From NCBI GenBank assembly GCA_907164885.2, contig OU015495.1, positions 4,043,308-4,107,307 of the forward strand: 64,000 nt of DNA. The letters run 5' to 3'. Position numbers and translations under genes: made by a program. The first letter of the stretch is position 1. Each line of letters starts with the position of its first letter. Below are positions 22,248 to 33,298 of this stretch, piece by piece. A model generated the notes under the pieces. The model was not told the origin of the DNA. It ran no database searches and saw nothing but the letters and a program-made list of their open reading frames with translations. The stretch is from Dolomedes plantarius (Eukaryota; Arthropoda; Arachnida; Araneae; Dolomedidae).

Positions 22248-24255
22248 TACATATGGGTGTATGGGTGTATGATGCATATAAAAGGATTGTTAAATTTTTA
22301 AAATTTGTGTTGACGAATGCTACATACCGTAAAATTTTTTTATATTTAGTTTTATAGATATATTTAGATAGTTCCCTCTCTTGACTCTTTTAATTATCAT
22401 GAAAATGTGGACATACGTTGTCTTCAAGGAAGTCTTAATGCACACAACTTGACCTCATCATTTGAGAAATCACAACTGTTTTTTTGTTCAGCTGCGATTA
22501 TCCCCGTATAAAATTACTGCATGATTTTGAGTTTTTTGGTCGGGATTGGAAGGAAATTACCGTGAAGTCCAACAAGCAGGATATTTCTTTTTTGCCTCAT
22601 ATTCTTTGCTCGCCAGGCTCAACAGAAATCATATCTTACAAACAGCGATGTTATTTTTTAACCGCTATACAAATTTGATAGTTAAGAATAATTCAAGAAA
22701 TTAAGAATAAAAAGATCTCATCTGAATTTTTTCCCTCAGAAACAGAAATTATTTAATTTTTTGTCTTATGAGTCTCTCCTTGAACGAGAAAGACATTTTC
22801 GGTGTTCATGATTGATATTAAGCAGGACTTTTACGGATTCTAATGGATAATAATAAATTTTCTGTCTGTCAGAAGAATCTTGTCTGAAGAAGGTAAGACT
22901 AGACCAGGGTGACACATCCCCGCCAATTAACGTCTCGCTTTCTTACTTTCGATATGTTGTCACCTAGATTGGTATTATTTTACTGGATATCGGTTTTATC
23001 TTCTTACAGAAAACATCTTTTTTGGTATTTTTATTCGAATAGTTTCTCGTTCTAAGCATGTTGGAGAAATGTATACGTTTTCAAAATAAATTCCAATCAA
23101 ATGACATTTCAAAAATGATCGAGCACTTCTTATGTCATAATAGCTTGAATATAGAATAAAAAGGAGCCCGACTTATCCATAACAAGATTTCTTCAACTGT
23201 GCTTCAATCACCTTTTTACCCAACAAAAATGAAAACAAAAACGGCAAATACCTCAAGAATCTTTCAGATTGTTTAGCTTATTTCCCAATCATTTGCAATA
23301 GAATTTTGAAAACTTTGCAGTTCTCAATTTTTTAAAAAAGCAATAAATGACTCGTATTTTAAGAAGCAATTGTTTTTGGTATATACATGGGCAGCCTTTT
23401 GACGCCTTTCTGAAAAGTAATTTCATTCTATACACATTTTCAACCGTTACGTGATAACACCTCTTGGCTGGAAATTTCTTAATTTAAGGAGGCTATTTAT
23501 TTTAAGACTTCTTGGGTAGTCACGATGCTTCATAACTGCAAAACATAAAATAAAACTTTTTTGCTATGTATGGGTTTTATTTATAAAGAAAATAGCATCT
23601 AATCCTCTGAGACCTGAAGGTCAATACCTGTAAATTCGAAACAAGTTGTTATCATCACATTCTATCGTGGATTTTAAAATCTTTTTTTTATAATTTTATA
23701 TTTTTCCGTAAATAATTTTTTTGTTGTTGTGTGTTCTAGAACAGACACTCTGCTCTAAAGGACTGTACATGTTACTCCAAAACTAGTATACCCTGTTACG
23801 TTCTATCATAGATTTTACACAATGTATCAAAATTTCAAACAATCTTTGTTGAGGAACATTTTCCATATACGATACGACTTATATGATTCATACATTACTA
23901 CATACTTCGATGCACTATACGACTTTACTTTTTCCTGTTGCAGCCAGCTGCTATTGTTTTACCTCACTACAGAAAATCAGCATCTGCAGTAACAAATTGG
24001 ATCGTGCAGGAATTACTCACCTCTCTGTTTAAAGTTTATTTTCCACCGCCTTCCTATTTTTCTCTCGCTGATTGTGGTGGCATTTTCCGAAATGGGAATG
24101 AGACCAATAAAAAACACGGACAGAATAAACAATATACCCTCGTTATTACTACTTTATTGTTAAAACAGATAAATCTAATAAACTGTTCAGTTTTGAACCC
24201 GAATTAATTGCCATTACTTTATCTTTAACTAACTTGGATCAGTCTACACCAAATA
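22243..24255. other. No gene recognised
   Basis: AT-rich. Short frames at 22484-22678 and 23938-24207 have no recognisable motif. A phrase like TTCTATCGTGGATTTTA (about 23662) recurs as TTCTATCATAGATTTTA (about 23801), perhaps an old duplication. Confidence 0.45.
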
Positions 24256-24543
24256 ATTAAATCTTCTTTATGGACTCTTTTCGGCGCTCGGAGATCTTCT
24301 AAGATTCCCTACCAGTTAAAAAACGATACCCAGGGAAATATTTTTTCCATCGATATACTGCATAGGGAGTCTTCGTTTGCTTTCCCGTGGATCCCTTCGT
24401 CCGTAGGAATTTCGAGTTATGAGGTTGCAGGCTTATTAGCAAAGGCTGCAGCAATCCCAAATAATGTACTTGACTTTGACCATTTCAAGTCAATCCACCG
24501 CAAAAGCCTTAAAGAATTCTTTCTTTGTTTTCCCACCACCTTA
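24256..24543 (+). pseudogene. LINE ORF2 RNase H remnant
   Basis: A frame running through TCTTTATGG gives DTQGNIFSIDILHRESS, then FAFPWIPSSVGISSYEVAGL and LAKAAAIP. The FxWIPSHVGIxGNExAxxLAK pattern is the C-terminal part of RNase H in Jockey-type LINEs; here the conserved His of that motif is Ser. The frame closes with a stop near 24543. No RT domain is visible upstream. It is a short, diverged fragment. Confidence 0.65.
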
Positions 24544-26523
24544 TGAACCAGGCATTCTCATACACTCCAAGTTCTCCCGTTGTATTGCTTGTTGCACTTC
24601 ATTCCTAAGAACTGGATATGCAATAGCTATCATTTTTAAGGAGGCAGAAAGGTTTTCCCTTAGTGCTCCATCTGCAAGAGGGAAGAGACAACTCCAGATT
24701 ACCTACTCATCTGCATGGAAATATATAAGAATTTCTCCACAAGTCAACTTTCCATTGTGGACTTTGTTAATGCATACGATCTCCATGTTTTTGTGCAACT
24801 ACTTTTTGGGATAGCCAAAAAAGTGTTTGAAAGGTAAATTTGTTGCCAAATAACCCAATGAGCATTTTTTGGGTGTACTTATCAATGTTATTTCCAATAC
24901 GGCAAGCATTTTTCCCATCGCTATTCATTCATATACTTCACTATATTTGTCCGCTACCTTCTTGGTGTTGTGCTTGCTCAATTTTACAAAACACTTATGA
25001 GTAATGGCATTCAAAATGAAATTTTCTCACATCGCTATGGAAACATGACTGGGAAATATATTTATTTGGGGATCGGATGACTGCAAAGCCTATGCAAATC
25101 GTATGAAAGTTCAGATAGGATTAAATCGAATTAGTAGAGTCATAAATTACGTATGAATATTTTGCTTGATCTTATGAATATTTTATTTATTCGTATTTCA
25201 TTCTAGATAAGTAAACATCCTTAAATTATTCTCAATTTGTAAACAAGATTTTAGGTACATAACAATTTAGAGCTATTCATATAGGTTTTTTTATTCTCTG
25301 CGACAACATCTTTCGCTATCATACATTAGAATAAATTAAAAGTCCCATGTAAGGATATAATGAGAATGTGAAGCGTGCTACGGTAGAACTCATGTTTACC
25401 GATATCAAAATATGAAACTCTCTACCCCCTTTTCAACAAATAGATATTGATTTCAGACTAGACAGTTAAAATATTATTTTTGAAAAAAAATTGGCTCTAT
25501 TTATTTTTTCAAAATTTATCCTCACTTCAAAGTCTCGTTTTAAGTCATACTTATACTTTTATTAAGATATATACTTTTTATACAGGATAATTATAAAAGA
25601 CATACTGTATTTAAGGGCTCACCTTGTTTTGGTTATTTATATGTTAGACGCTATTTCTCCATCATTATTTATATCTCATACATTTATGTCGATAGCATCG
25701 TCTAGAAGCTCTTTTTTGAGTTCCGTTATGGCATTTCTATTTAGGAATCGGGTCGCTATATGAGATATGATAGTTCCTCCTTTTTAGGTTTGCGCTGCAC
25801 AAAAATGAATTTTCATTCCTCTTAGTCTTGCCTGCAGTACTTTAGTGCTTTTTAGAGTTTAGAAGATAACTTTATAAAGATTAATGATATCGTGTGTTGG
25901 TCTTCAGTTTTTATTCTGAATTCTATAATTTGCTTTCAAATTTTTGCATTATACATACCTACACTTTGTTATAAAACCTGCACTTACTTATAATCATTTA
26001 TAACAAGTAAATTATGATTAAAGACAAATTGTTACTAACTAATATATATGGCTTTCCCTTCAAAAAATTTATCAAGAAGTCTTTGCGTACAATAATAAAA
26101 TTTTTGAACTCGGATAGCCAAATTTCCCCAATTCAATACAAGCACCATTATGAATGCGAACAAAATTATACTTTAAATCTTTCATTAAAACCTCTTCTAG
26201 GGTCAACAGTATTACGAGTGTTAAAAGCCGCCGATCACAATATAAAAGGAGAAAACTGAAGAAGAAAACTTCAACAGGGATAAATTGAGCCATAAATACA
26301 ATATTTCTTTAAAAATGGTATTCTAGGATTAATAATAGGATCTTTAGCCCTCTTTTTTTTATCAAAATAAATAAATTTTAGAATTATTTACAAAGTCATA
26401 AACCTAGTAGTATTTCCTGCCTGTAATATTTTTTGATTATTAGGTAATTAACTTTTTGAATAAGAAACAAAATATTCCAAACTAGAAAAATATTAGACGT
26501 CATTTAAAGAGGAATAACTCTTC
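24544..26523. other. No gene recognised
   Basis: AT-rich. The 116-codon frame at 24464-24814 overlaps the LINE tail in another frame and shows no domain. Nothing else is supported. Confidence 0.5.
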
Positions 26524-26971
26524 AGGCCATCAGCACACATGTCGTCTCGTACTCGGCTCAAACTCGAAGAGATTTTCCCCACCACTCAACTTCCTGCGTA
26601 ATTGAATGGGACTCCACTAACGGGGCGATTGGCAATCGGCTCGAAGTCGAAGCGGTCTCGATTCGTACTCGTTTCGTTTCTCTCGAACTGTTTGGAACGG
26701 GAAAAATCGAGCGTGACGCGCGGAATTTTCGATTATCGATTGAAGTGTTCAACATTAAATTTGTAGGAGAAGAGGAAAAACACCCGGAGTTTTATGACCA
26801 CAACGTTACTTTCTGTAACGAAAAACGGTACTTTTCCGTTAGCCGGGCGCAAGTGATAAATCGCCAAATATGGTAAGTCGCATTTTCAGCTGTTTTGTTT
26901 AATGAATTGTAACTCGCGTGATAGTAATCTTTGAGCACGTGATATTAATTATTCATTAAGTTCATATTTTT

Positions 26972-27064
26972 ATCAGAAATGGCGTGATTCATCGGGATCT
27001 ACGCGCAAAATATATTCTTCCAGCAATTAAAAGACTGGCGTTTAAATTTTACAATAGTTTTAAT
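26972..27064 (+). pseudogene. Scrap of Jockey-type LINE ORF2 tail
   Basis: Translation gives IRNGVIHRDLRAKYILPAIK followed by RLAFKFYNSFNH, the same RNxVIHRD...LAxKFY signature seen at 5455-5710 on the other strand. It sits between the Merlin TIR and the Merlin transposase start, so a LINE fragment has become part of this Merlin copy. Only about 31 codons are left. Confidence 0.6.
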
Positions 27065-27076
27065 CATGTTACAATC

Positions 27077-28014
27077 ATGACAAAAATATGGGACTTACTT
27101 GTAACGGAAGAAGCTGTACGTATTTTCCAAGAAAAAGGTATTTTGTCTGAAAATAAGACGTGTGCTAGGAATCATGAAAGGAAGTTATATTTTGGAAATG
27201 ACATTCGATGGCGGTGTAATGCTTCTACCTGACGCAGCTAAAAGAGCATTCGTCAAGAAACATGTTTCCAATCAACGCGTTTGAATTTTTTTGACAGCTT
27301 TGAGATTTATTTACAGTTGGAGCGAAGAGTTAACTTCTGTAAAATGGTGTGAGAAACAATTGGAAATGAATCATAATAAAGTTGTTGACTTGAACAATTA
27401 ATGCCAGTAGTCTGCGTTAATTCTGTATTGGAACGTGATCGGAAAAAAATAGGAGGGCCCGATTGATGGTTGAGATAAAAGTATGTTTTGAAGGTGGAAA
27501 AAAAATTGTGGGACGCGTTCTCCCGCAACAGTGGATATTTGGTGGTATCTGCCGGGACACGAATGAATGTTTTCTGATTCCAGTACCAAAACCGATCCCT
27601 TAGCGTACTTTTAGAAGCCATCAAGGAAAATATCAAGGAAGGATCTACGATTTATTCCGATTCTTGGAAAAGCTACAGCACCACAAAACTTGAAAAGGAG
27701 GGTTTCCACCATTTTAAAGTGAACCACAAGTACAATTTTGTTGACCCAGAAGCTGCCGTACTTACTTCCTCAGAAGAGAAGGTCCCTGAGAAACAGGTCC
27801 TAAAACCAGTGCCATGTCTCTTCTGGCGAGAGACTGACTAACCCAAAAGATCGAGCGTCTGTGTGGAAGTGCAAAATGGAGAAGCAAAAAACATCGGGGA
27901 ACAGCGCGGCAGCATTTGGAATCATACCTTGTTGAATTTATGTGGAGGAGATTAACAAATGATCCATTTCAAAAAATTCTGAAAGATATAAAAAGTTTTT
28001 GGACTCCCCCGTAA
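27077..28014 (+). pseudogene. Merlin transposase (ISXO2-like), all three catalytic regions traceable
   Basis: It opens MTKIWDLLVTEEAVRIFQEK at 27077. The first frame stops with TGA near 27230, and several frameshifts and stops follow through the central region (27230-27600), where the first catalytic motif (IDES in the 12562 copy) is not visible and only a GGPD word survives. From about 27600 a clean stretch reads KEGSTIYSDSWKSY (second acid) and HFKVNHKYNFVDPEAA. After another shift near 27835 it reads [20 protein letters not shown], holding the third acid (Glu), then [17 protein letters not shown] to TAA at 28012-28014. The C-terminus missing in the first Merlin copy is therefore visible here. 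Not functional. Confidence 0.85.
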
Positions 28015-28565
28015 TGAAGTGACTGAGTTCTTTTTGCGTGTTTATTTTTCTATTAAATGTGTTACTAAAGTGTGTTTATTTATGTGTGTGCTTTGTTGAC
28101 TAAAAGTCACCAACAAATCGCTTTGTTAAAAGTGTTACTATTAAAAGTGTGTTTATTTATGTGTGTGGGAAGAAAGCTAATAAACTTTGGGGTAAATTTG
28201 TTTCCAATTTTTATTCATTTTAATTTCGGGGTTATATAGTTGGGTCTCTGAACTTAATCGTGTTCTATCACATGATTCATACCCGTTGATCTGTAATCTT
28301 CTTCCAATGTTTTGTGTGTGACAACGCTTCTTAAAAATTTAGCCCATCTGTTACCTATTAAACTGTTTTAGTAGGGTTGTTTGGTGGAAGACTTTTCATT
28401 CTCGCCAATGGCGATACTTAAATGGGCGAACGCCAAATGCGCCCGGCTAACGGAAAAGTACGGAATATTCTAGAAAATACGGAAAACGGAAAAGTACGGA
28501 ATATTCTAGAAAAGATTGTACAAAAAAGCGTGAAATGAAGTTGCACGAGAAGTCAACTTGACAGG

Positions 28566-29075
28566 TAATGTATTTAATTACAAACTTTATTAATGCTACA
28601 TAGTTTAGTTAAAAATTTATTACATTATAGTATTTCTTTATTAATTACAAAAACTTATTACAATCATACATTAAAAAATCTTATTACAATTTCACGAAAT
28701 CTATTCTGTTTAATACATAAAAAAATAATAATCGAATAAAAAACACAGAGTGAAATTCAATATATTTAATTTTTCAAATCAGTAAACATAAAAATTATGT
28801 TTTTAGTTTTGATGAAAAAATGTCAAAGCCTGGACTTCGTCGTGGTGATTGCTACCTGAGTCCCACCGTCTCACCTACACAAACACAAGAGCTTAGCACA
28901 AACTTTTGTATCTTAAAAATTATATGCATTTATAACTTCGTTTGAAAACGAAATTTCAAATAATTTTACAATTAACAAAAAAAATTTTATTTTTATAACA
29001 TTAAAATGTACCGAACTGAAATGTTTTTGACATTCTTTTGACATTCTATAGAATGCTAAAAATTTTGTATCACTT
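28566..29075. other. Interior of the Harbinger element, no motif
   Basis: AT-rich, possibly intron and 3' sequence between the two genes of the element. Confidence 0.4.
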
Positions 29076-29230
29076 TCTTGCAATTAATGTGGCGCAACAA
29101 ACAGCCGATGGTGAAAATTCGTTCCAAGTACGGATATACTTGTACTCTCCTCCGAAGCCTTCTTCTTTTTATCTTACGGTACCAATATAACATAAGAATG
29201 TCCTCCTCGTCACTGGAGCTGCTCAATTTA
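29076..29230 (-). pseudogene. PIF/Harbinger transposase, N-terminal exon remnant
   Basis: The minus strand reads LSSSSDEEDILMLYWYRKIK then RRRLRRRVQVYPYLERIF. An acidic Ser-rich start, a DEED-hydrophobic-YWYRR stretch, a basic patch and a V-x-P-Y/L motif are the usual opening of Harbinger-type transposases. The catalytic DDE part (DUF4371/DDE_4-type region) is not found, so the element is non-autonomous. Position next to the right TIR fits the family plan. Confidence 0.6.
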
Positions 29231-29444
29231 AACAAATAAAAACAAGAAGTTTAGTACTTTGCACGTTGAAGACATTCAACCTACTGAGAAGAATATGGAT
29301 TCGTCATCCCGCTTCGAATTCGAGACGAAACCACTTCGAGTGCGATTCGCCCCGTGTGCGGGTATACTTCGCATAGTTCATGCAAGACACACATCTCGCT
29401 TCGAGTTCGAGCCGAGTACGAGACGACCCGTGTGCGGATGGCCT

Positions 29445-31740
29445 AATTTTAGCTTGAAAAGAATTGAATCTTTGCCTCGGATTAATTATTTTTTCTGTTA
29501 TTTTTAATGGCCAGTTTCAATAGCGAGATCCAAGCGAAAAAATACATGGTACGAAAGCAAAGCAAGACAAAATAGAAAGGCAAGACTCTAGGCTGCAAAT
29601 ATAAACCCATGCGGGCCCTAGCTTCCCAATAACGTTGAAATCCATAAACAGGGCAATGAGTGGGGCAGCGAGAGAGCTGGGTTCTGTCCGTATCCTCCTA
29701 GGGGTAACACAGCATACAAGAATTGTTACCATAAATTTTAATCCAGTATAGATGGCGTGCCAGACAATCATGGCCAGTGGTTAAGACGAAATAAGACCAC
29801 AGCCTTAACTCGCAGATGGTCCAGTATGTTACGGATTTGATTCCACTACGGTTTTGAAGTGTTTCTTTCCAAAAACTGGTCTTCAAGTCTATCTTTGGGT
29901 CGCTTCAGGATAATGAGTTTCATGGAATTGAAATCTGGGTGATGGCACTACCCTTTATGGTGTTGGGAAATAATAGTAGTATAGCGATATCCCCTTGTTT
30001 CCCTAGGAACAAGATTGTTTTATCTTCGTGATCATAATAAAATTTCACTCCGGTTACTTCTCGATCAACATAATCTGCTTTAAATTAAACAAATAATTCA
30101 GTGATGCCAGCACTGTTCTTCTCCAAAACATCCTTTTGTGAGAGTCCATTCGAAATATAGAAATTGTAAAACCGCAATTCAGTGCATATGAGTTGTAAAA
30201 TATCCTTGGCAATTAAATGTGCGTTGGAGTCTTCATAGTTTCACTACCGACCGTTATCCTTTATCCAGTCATTCTATTTTAATATTTCTTTAACATTTAA
30301 CTATAAGTTAAATTTGTCATTTTGTATAGGGTTTTATTTTATGTTAGAAAGCTTATCTAAACTTTTTGCCAGAAAATTGAATAATTACTTTCTTCTTCAG
30401 TAATATCAACGCCTTAGCTGCTAACCATTCCATTTAATTTCTATTATACTCGTGCGCGCGTGTGTTTGATATGCTCAACCAGCTAGCTGTCTCATTTTTA
30501 ACAAATCCTTGGAAATAATTAACAACCTCAAAACTTTTGAAAATTTTCCCTTAAATAGCTTTATAACATCCCTGCATTAACAGTGGGTACATTTAACGTT
30601 CTAATATTGAGAATTTTTAATGCCCGTGATGTTTTGTACGTTTTTAAAAATTCATTTCCTGAGATTATATTTAGATGTATCAACAGGCATCCTTACTTTC
30701 GCTTACGCTCGCCAAATGGGGGATAATTTTTCACAAACAATTTAAACAGCCAAGCTCATGAAAGTTTCTGCGGTCAAAGGCTGAAACAAAGCATCTGAAG
30801 TTCTCCAGGGGATTAGAATCTATTAGTACTTACGACGTTCATTTCGCGATAACAGAAGTTCCTCATTTATCTCCATCGTAAAAAGTAAATAATTCCATTC
30901 TTTTATCGTTATGGCAATTCATCTTCTTTCTTTGAAGATTTTTTGTGCTTTAGTTTTTGGATAAGGGAATAGAAAAGACCATACATTTCGTTCTTTGTCA
31001 AGCGACTAAAACTGTTAATGCATCCTGTTTATAAAAATAGCAGTCTCTTTTCTTGTGAAAGTAGCAACTTGCCCAAATCACTGACAGATGTTCTCCTACT
31101 TCAATAAAAGAAACCTTTTTTAAAGATAGAGTTCTGTGCCATGCTCATGAGATTCCTGATTAGCCGATAAACTTTATTCAAGAGAGATCTATCTTTGGAT
31201 GTTAAATAAAATTTTTACGCATCTTACAGCATACCGCCAGGAAGAAAATTCTTCGACTTTAAAAGCTGAATATCGATTACAATTTCATAATTCTCTTAGA
31301 AAATGTTACTTTTTTATAATCATAAAAACATTATTCAAAACTGATTAACAATCAAGGATATCAAGTTAAATTTGATAAAAGCATTCAGTGCAAAATATAA
31401 ATGAAAAAATACAGTGATATATATTCGTTCTAAATCAAAAATGCTTAGGCATAAAAATGATACTTCATATGCACTTAATTATCTCTCATAAAAGAGTTTT
31501 CAGAATTTGAGGTGATTAATGATCAACTATTGTTTAACTATAACAGGGGCAAGGAAATAAAAAATTCTCAAATTTTGAAATGTAGCTGAGGTTAAAAGGA
31601 GATGGGAAAACTCCTAGCAGACTGTATGTTAATTATTGTTTGTAAATTATTGTTTTAATCACTTATTAAATCTGTGTTTAACGAATCCCTTGTTTGAAAT
31701 TATAACTTTAATAAATGTGTTTTACATTTAAATCCAGTTA
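29445..31740. other. No gene recognised
   Basis: AT-rich. At about 29772-29862 a tRNA-like pattern (CCAGTGGTTAAGACG ... GGATTTGATTCCAC) may be a degenerate SINE. Small frames at 29517-29886 on the minus strand show no domain. Confidence 0.4.
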
Positions 31741-31759
31741 TGTATATATATGTATATAT

Positions 31760-31850
<91 letters not shown>
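31741..31850. repeat. (AC)n(TA)n microsatellite
   Basis: A 35-base AC run followed by a 55-base TA run, ending exactly at the Tc1 left TIR. Confidence 0.97.
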
Positions 31851-31852
<2 letters not shown>

Positions 31853-31855
<3 letters not shown>

Positions 31856-33071
31856 TGAAGTGCCACTGAATTAGGGATAGCAAAGCCTATGCAAATTGTG
31901 TAGCGCTGCGCATCATGTATGCGCAAGTGAGGGTGCTGTGGTAACTGCATATATAACGCGTACTGTGGTTGTTCTGAATTAGTTGTTGGAATTGCCAGTA
32001 TGGGTAAACTGCCTGATTTAGACGCCTTCGATTGTGGACAAATCGTAGGTGCGTGACGCATGGGCCATTCAATTTCCAAAATCGTCACACAGCTAGGATT
32101 TTCAAGGTCGACAGTGTCAAGAGTATACCAAGAATACATGGATGGTGGAAAAAAACTAGCAATCGGGCAAACTGCAAAGGACAATTAGCCTTGACAGTGC
32201 GTGGTGAGAGACGGCTCAGGCGTATTGTACGTAGCCAGCGAAGCCAAACATTATCTCAAATTACCACCTAGTTTAATGACGGTGCCAGTCGTACAGTCAG
32301 TAAACGGACTGTGCAACGCTCGCTTCACCGTATGGGTTTCGGGAGCCGTCGACCTACGAGAGTACCATTGCTCTATACTCGCCATCGGGCTGCACGTCTT
32401 GCTTGGGCAAGAGAGCACAGAGACTGGAGTGTAGAGGACTGGAAACGAGTAGCATGTAGTAATGCGTCTCGATTCCGACTACTTAACACCGACGGGAGGC
32501 TAAGAATATGGTATCAGGCTCTTGAAGCCATGGATCCTGCATGCCTGGCTGGAACTGTACAAGGGCATGGTGGCTCAATCATAGTCTGGGGTATTTTTTC
32601 GTGGCACAGTTTGGGATCTTTGGTGCGTGTACCAACCTCCCTCAACGCAATTCGGTACGTAGAGTTGCTGGGTGATCACCTCTATCCGTTTATGCTGTTC
32701 TGTTATCCGCACGGTAATGAAGTTTTCCAGCAAGCCAACTGTACCTCTCACAAGTCCCGGTTGGCTACTGGCTGGTTGGATGAGTATTACTCTGACTACT
32801 GTATCATGAATTGGCCACCTAGAAGCCCAGACTTAAATCCTATTGAGAATCTTTGGGATGTTTTGGAACAAGGTGTGAAAGGCCATCACACAGCACCAAA
32901 GAACCTTACTGAATTATGGACAGCTTTAGTCAATATTTGGCAAGCCATTCTCGTGGAACGTTTCCAGAAACTTGTTGAATCTATGCCTCGTCGTGTGGCA
33001 GCCGTTATCAAGGCCAGAGGAGGCCCAACTCGTTACTAGGTAGGTATCCCTAATTCAGTGGCACTTCAGTG
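31853..33071 (+). mobile_element. Tc1/mariner transposon between microsatellites
   Basis: The left end TACACTGAAGTGCCACTGAA (31851-31870, continuing TTAGGGATA) is matched exactly by the inverted right end at 33045-33073. The TA on each side is the target duplication. It carries one transposase frame on the plus strand. Size (1.2 kb) and layout are those of a full-length Tc1 element. Confidence 0.95.
32000..33039 (+). pseudogene. Tc1 transposase, two stops, one frameshift, two catalytic acids lost
   Basis: It opens MGKLPDLDAFDCGQIVGA at 32000, then TGA. A paired-like HTH follows (HSISKIVTQLGFSRSTVS). A frameshift in an A-run near 32150 moves to the frame of NRANCKGQLALTV. A TAG near 32270 interrupts QITT-FNDGA. 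The catalytic half is open to the end. The first motif reads CSNASRFRL, with Asn in place of Asp. The second reads VFQQANCTSHK, with Ala in place of Asp. The third, PDLNPIENLWD, keeps its Glu. The end GGPTRY is typical. Intact C-terminal frame but catalytically dead. The ancestral residues are inferred from the family pattern. Confidence 0.93.

Positions 33072-33298
<227 letters not shown>

Larger units (their letters stand above)
26828..28461 (+). mobile_element. Second Merlin transposon, inside the Harbinger element
   Basis: 24-bp TIRs GTACTTTTCCGTTAGCCGGG (26828-26847, continuing CGCA) and its inverted match at 28438-28461 are identical. A transposase of the ISXO2/Merlin type lies between them on the plus strand. 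The 8-bp flanks do not match clearly; the right flank has a local duplication that may have disturbed them. The TIR differs from that of the 12562 copy, so these are two Merlin families. Confidence 0.85.
26745..28565 (+). pseudogene. MADF-domain exon split by a Merlin insertion
   Basis: The left part reads FVGEEEKHPEFYDHN up to 26827. The right part, after Merlin, reads KKA, a TGA, then NEVAREVNLTG at about 28525-28560 and meets a GT that could be a splice donor. Together the pieces have the start and end of a MADF DNA-binding domain, which many PIF/Harbinger elements encode as their second protein. The TGA stands where the domain usually has Trp. A 28-base word is tandemly repeated between the Merlin right TIR and the resuming exon (28451-28508). 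Reading frame through that part is unclear. Confidence 0.6.
26524..29444. mobile_element. PIF/Harbinger-type transposon with nested Merlin
   Basis: Long TIRs of about 48 bp face each other at 26524-26571 and 29397-29444. The outer word is AGGCCATC(A/C)GCACAC, and the shared core is GTCGTCTCGTACTCGGCTC. If the element starts at GGCC, the 3-bp flanks are TCA and TAA, near the TWA duplication of this superfamily. Diverged copies of the TCGAAnTCGAAG word recur inside both ends (for example about 26640-26660 and 29310-29345). Inside are a MADF-type exon on the plus strand and a Harbinger-like transposase start on the minus strand, the two-gene plan of this superfamily. A Merlin element fills 26828-28461. 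Confidence 0.75.

Noticed and set aside
29772..29862. Degenerate tRNA-like SINE
   Set aside because: B box only loosely matches and the head-to-box spacing is irregular; kept only as a remark.
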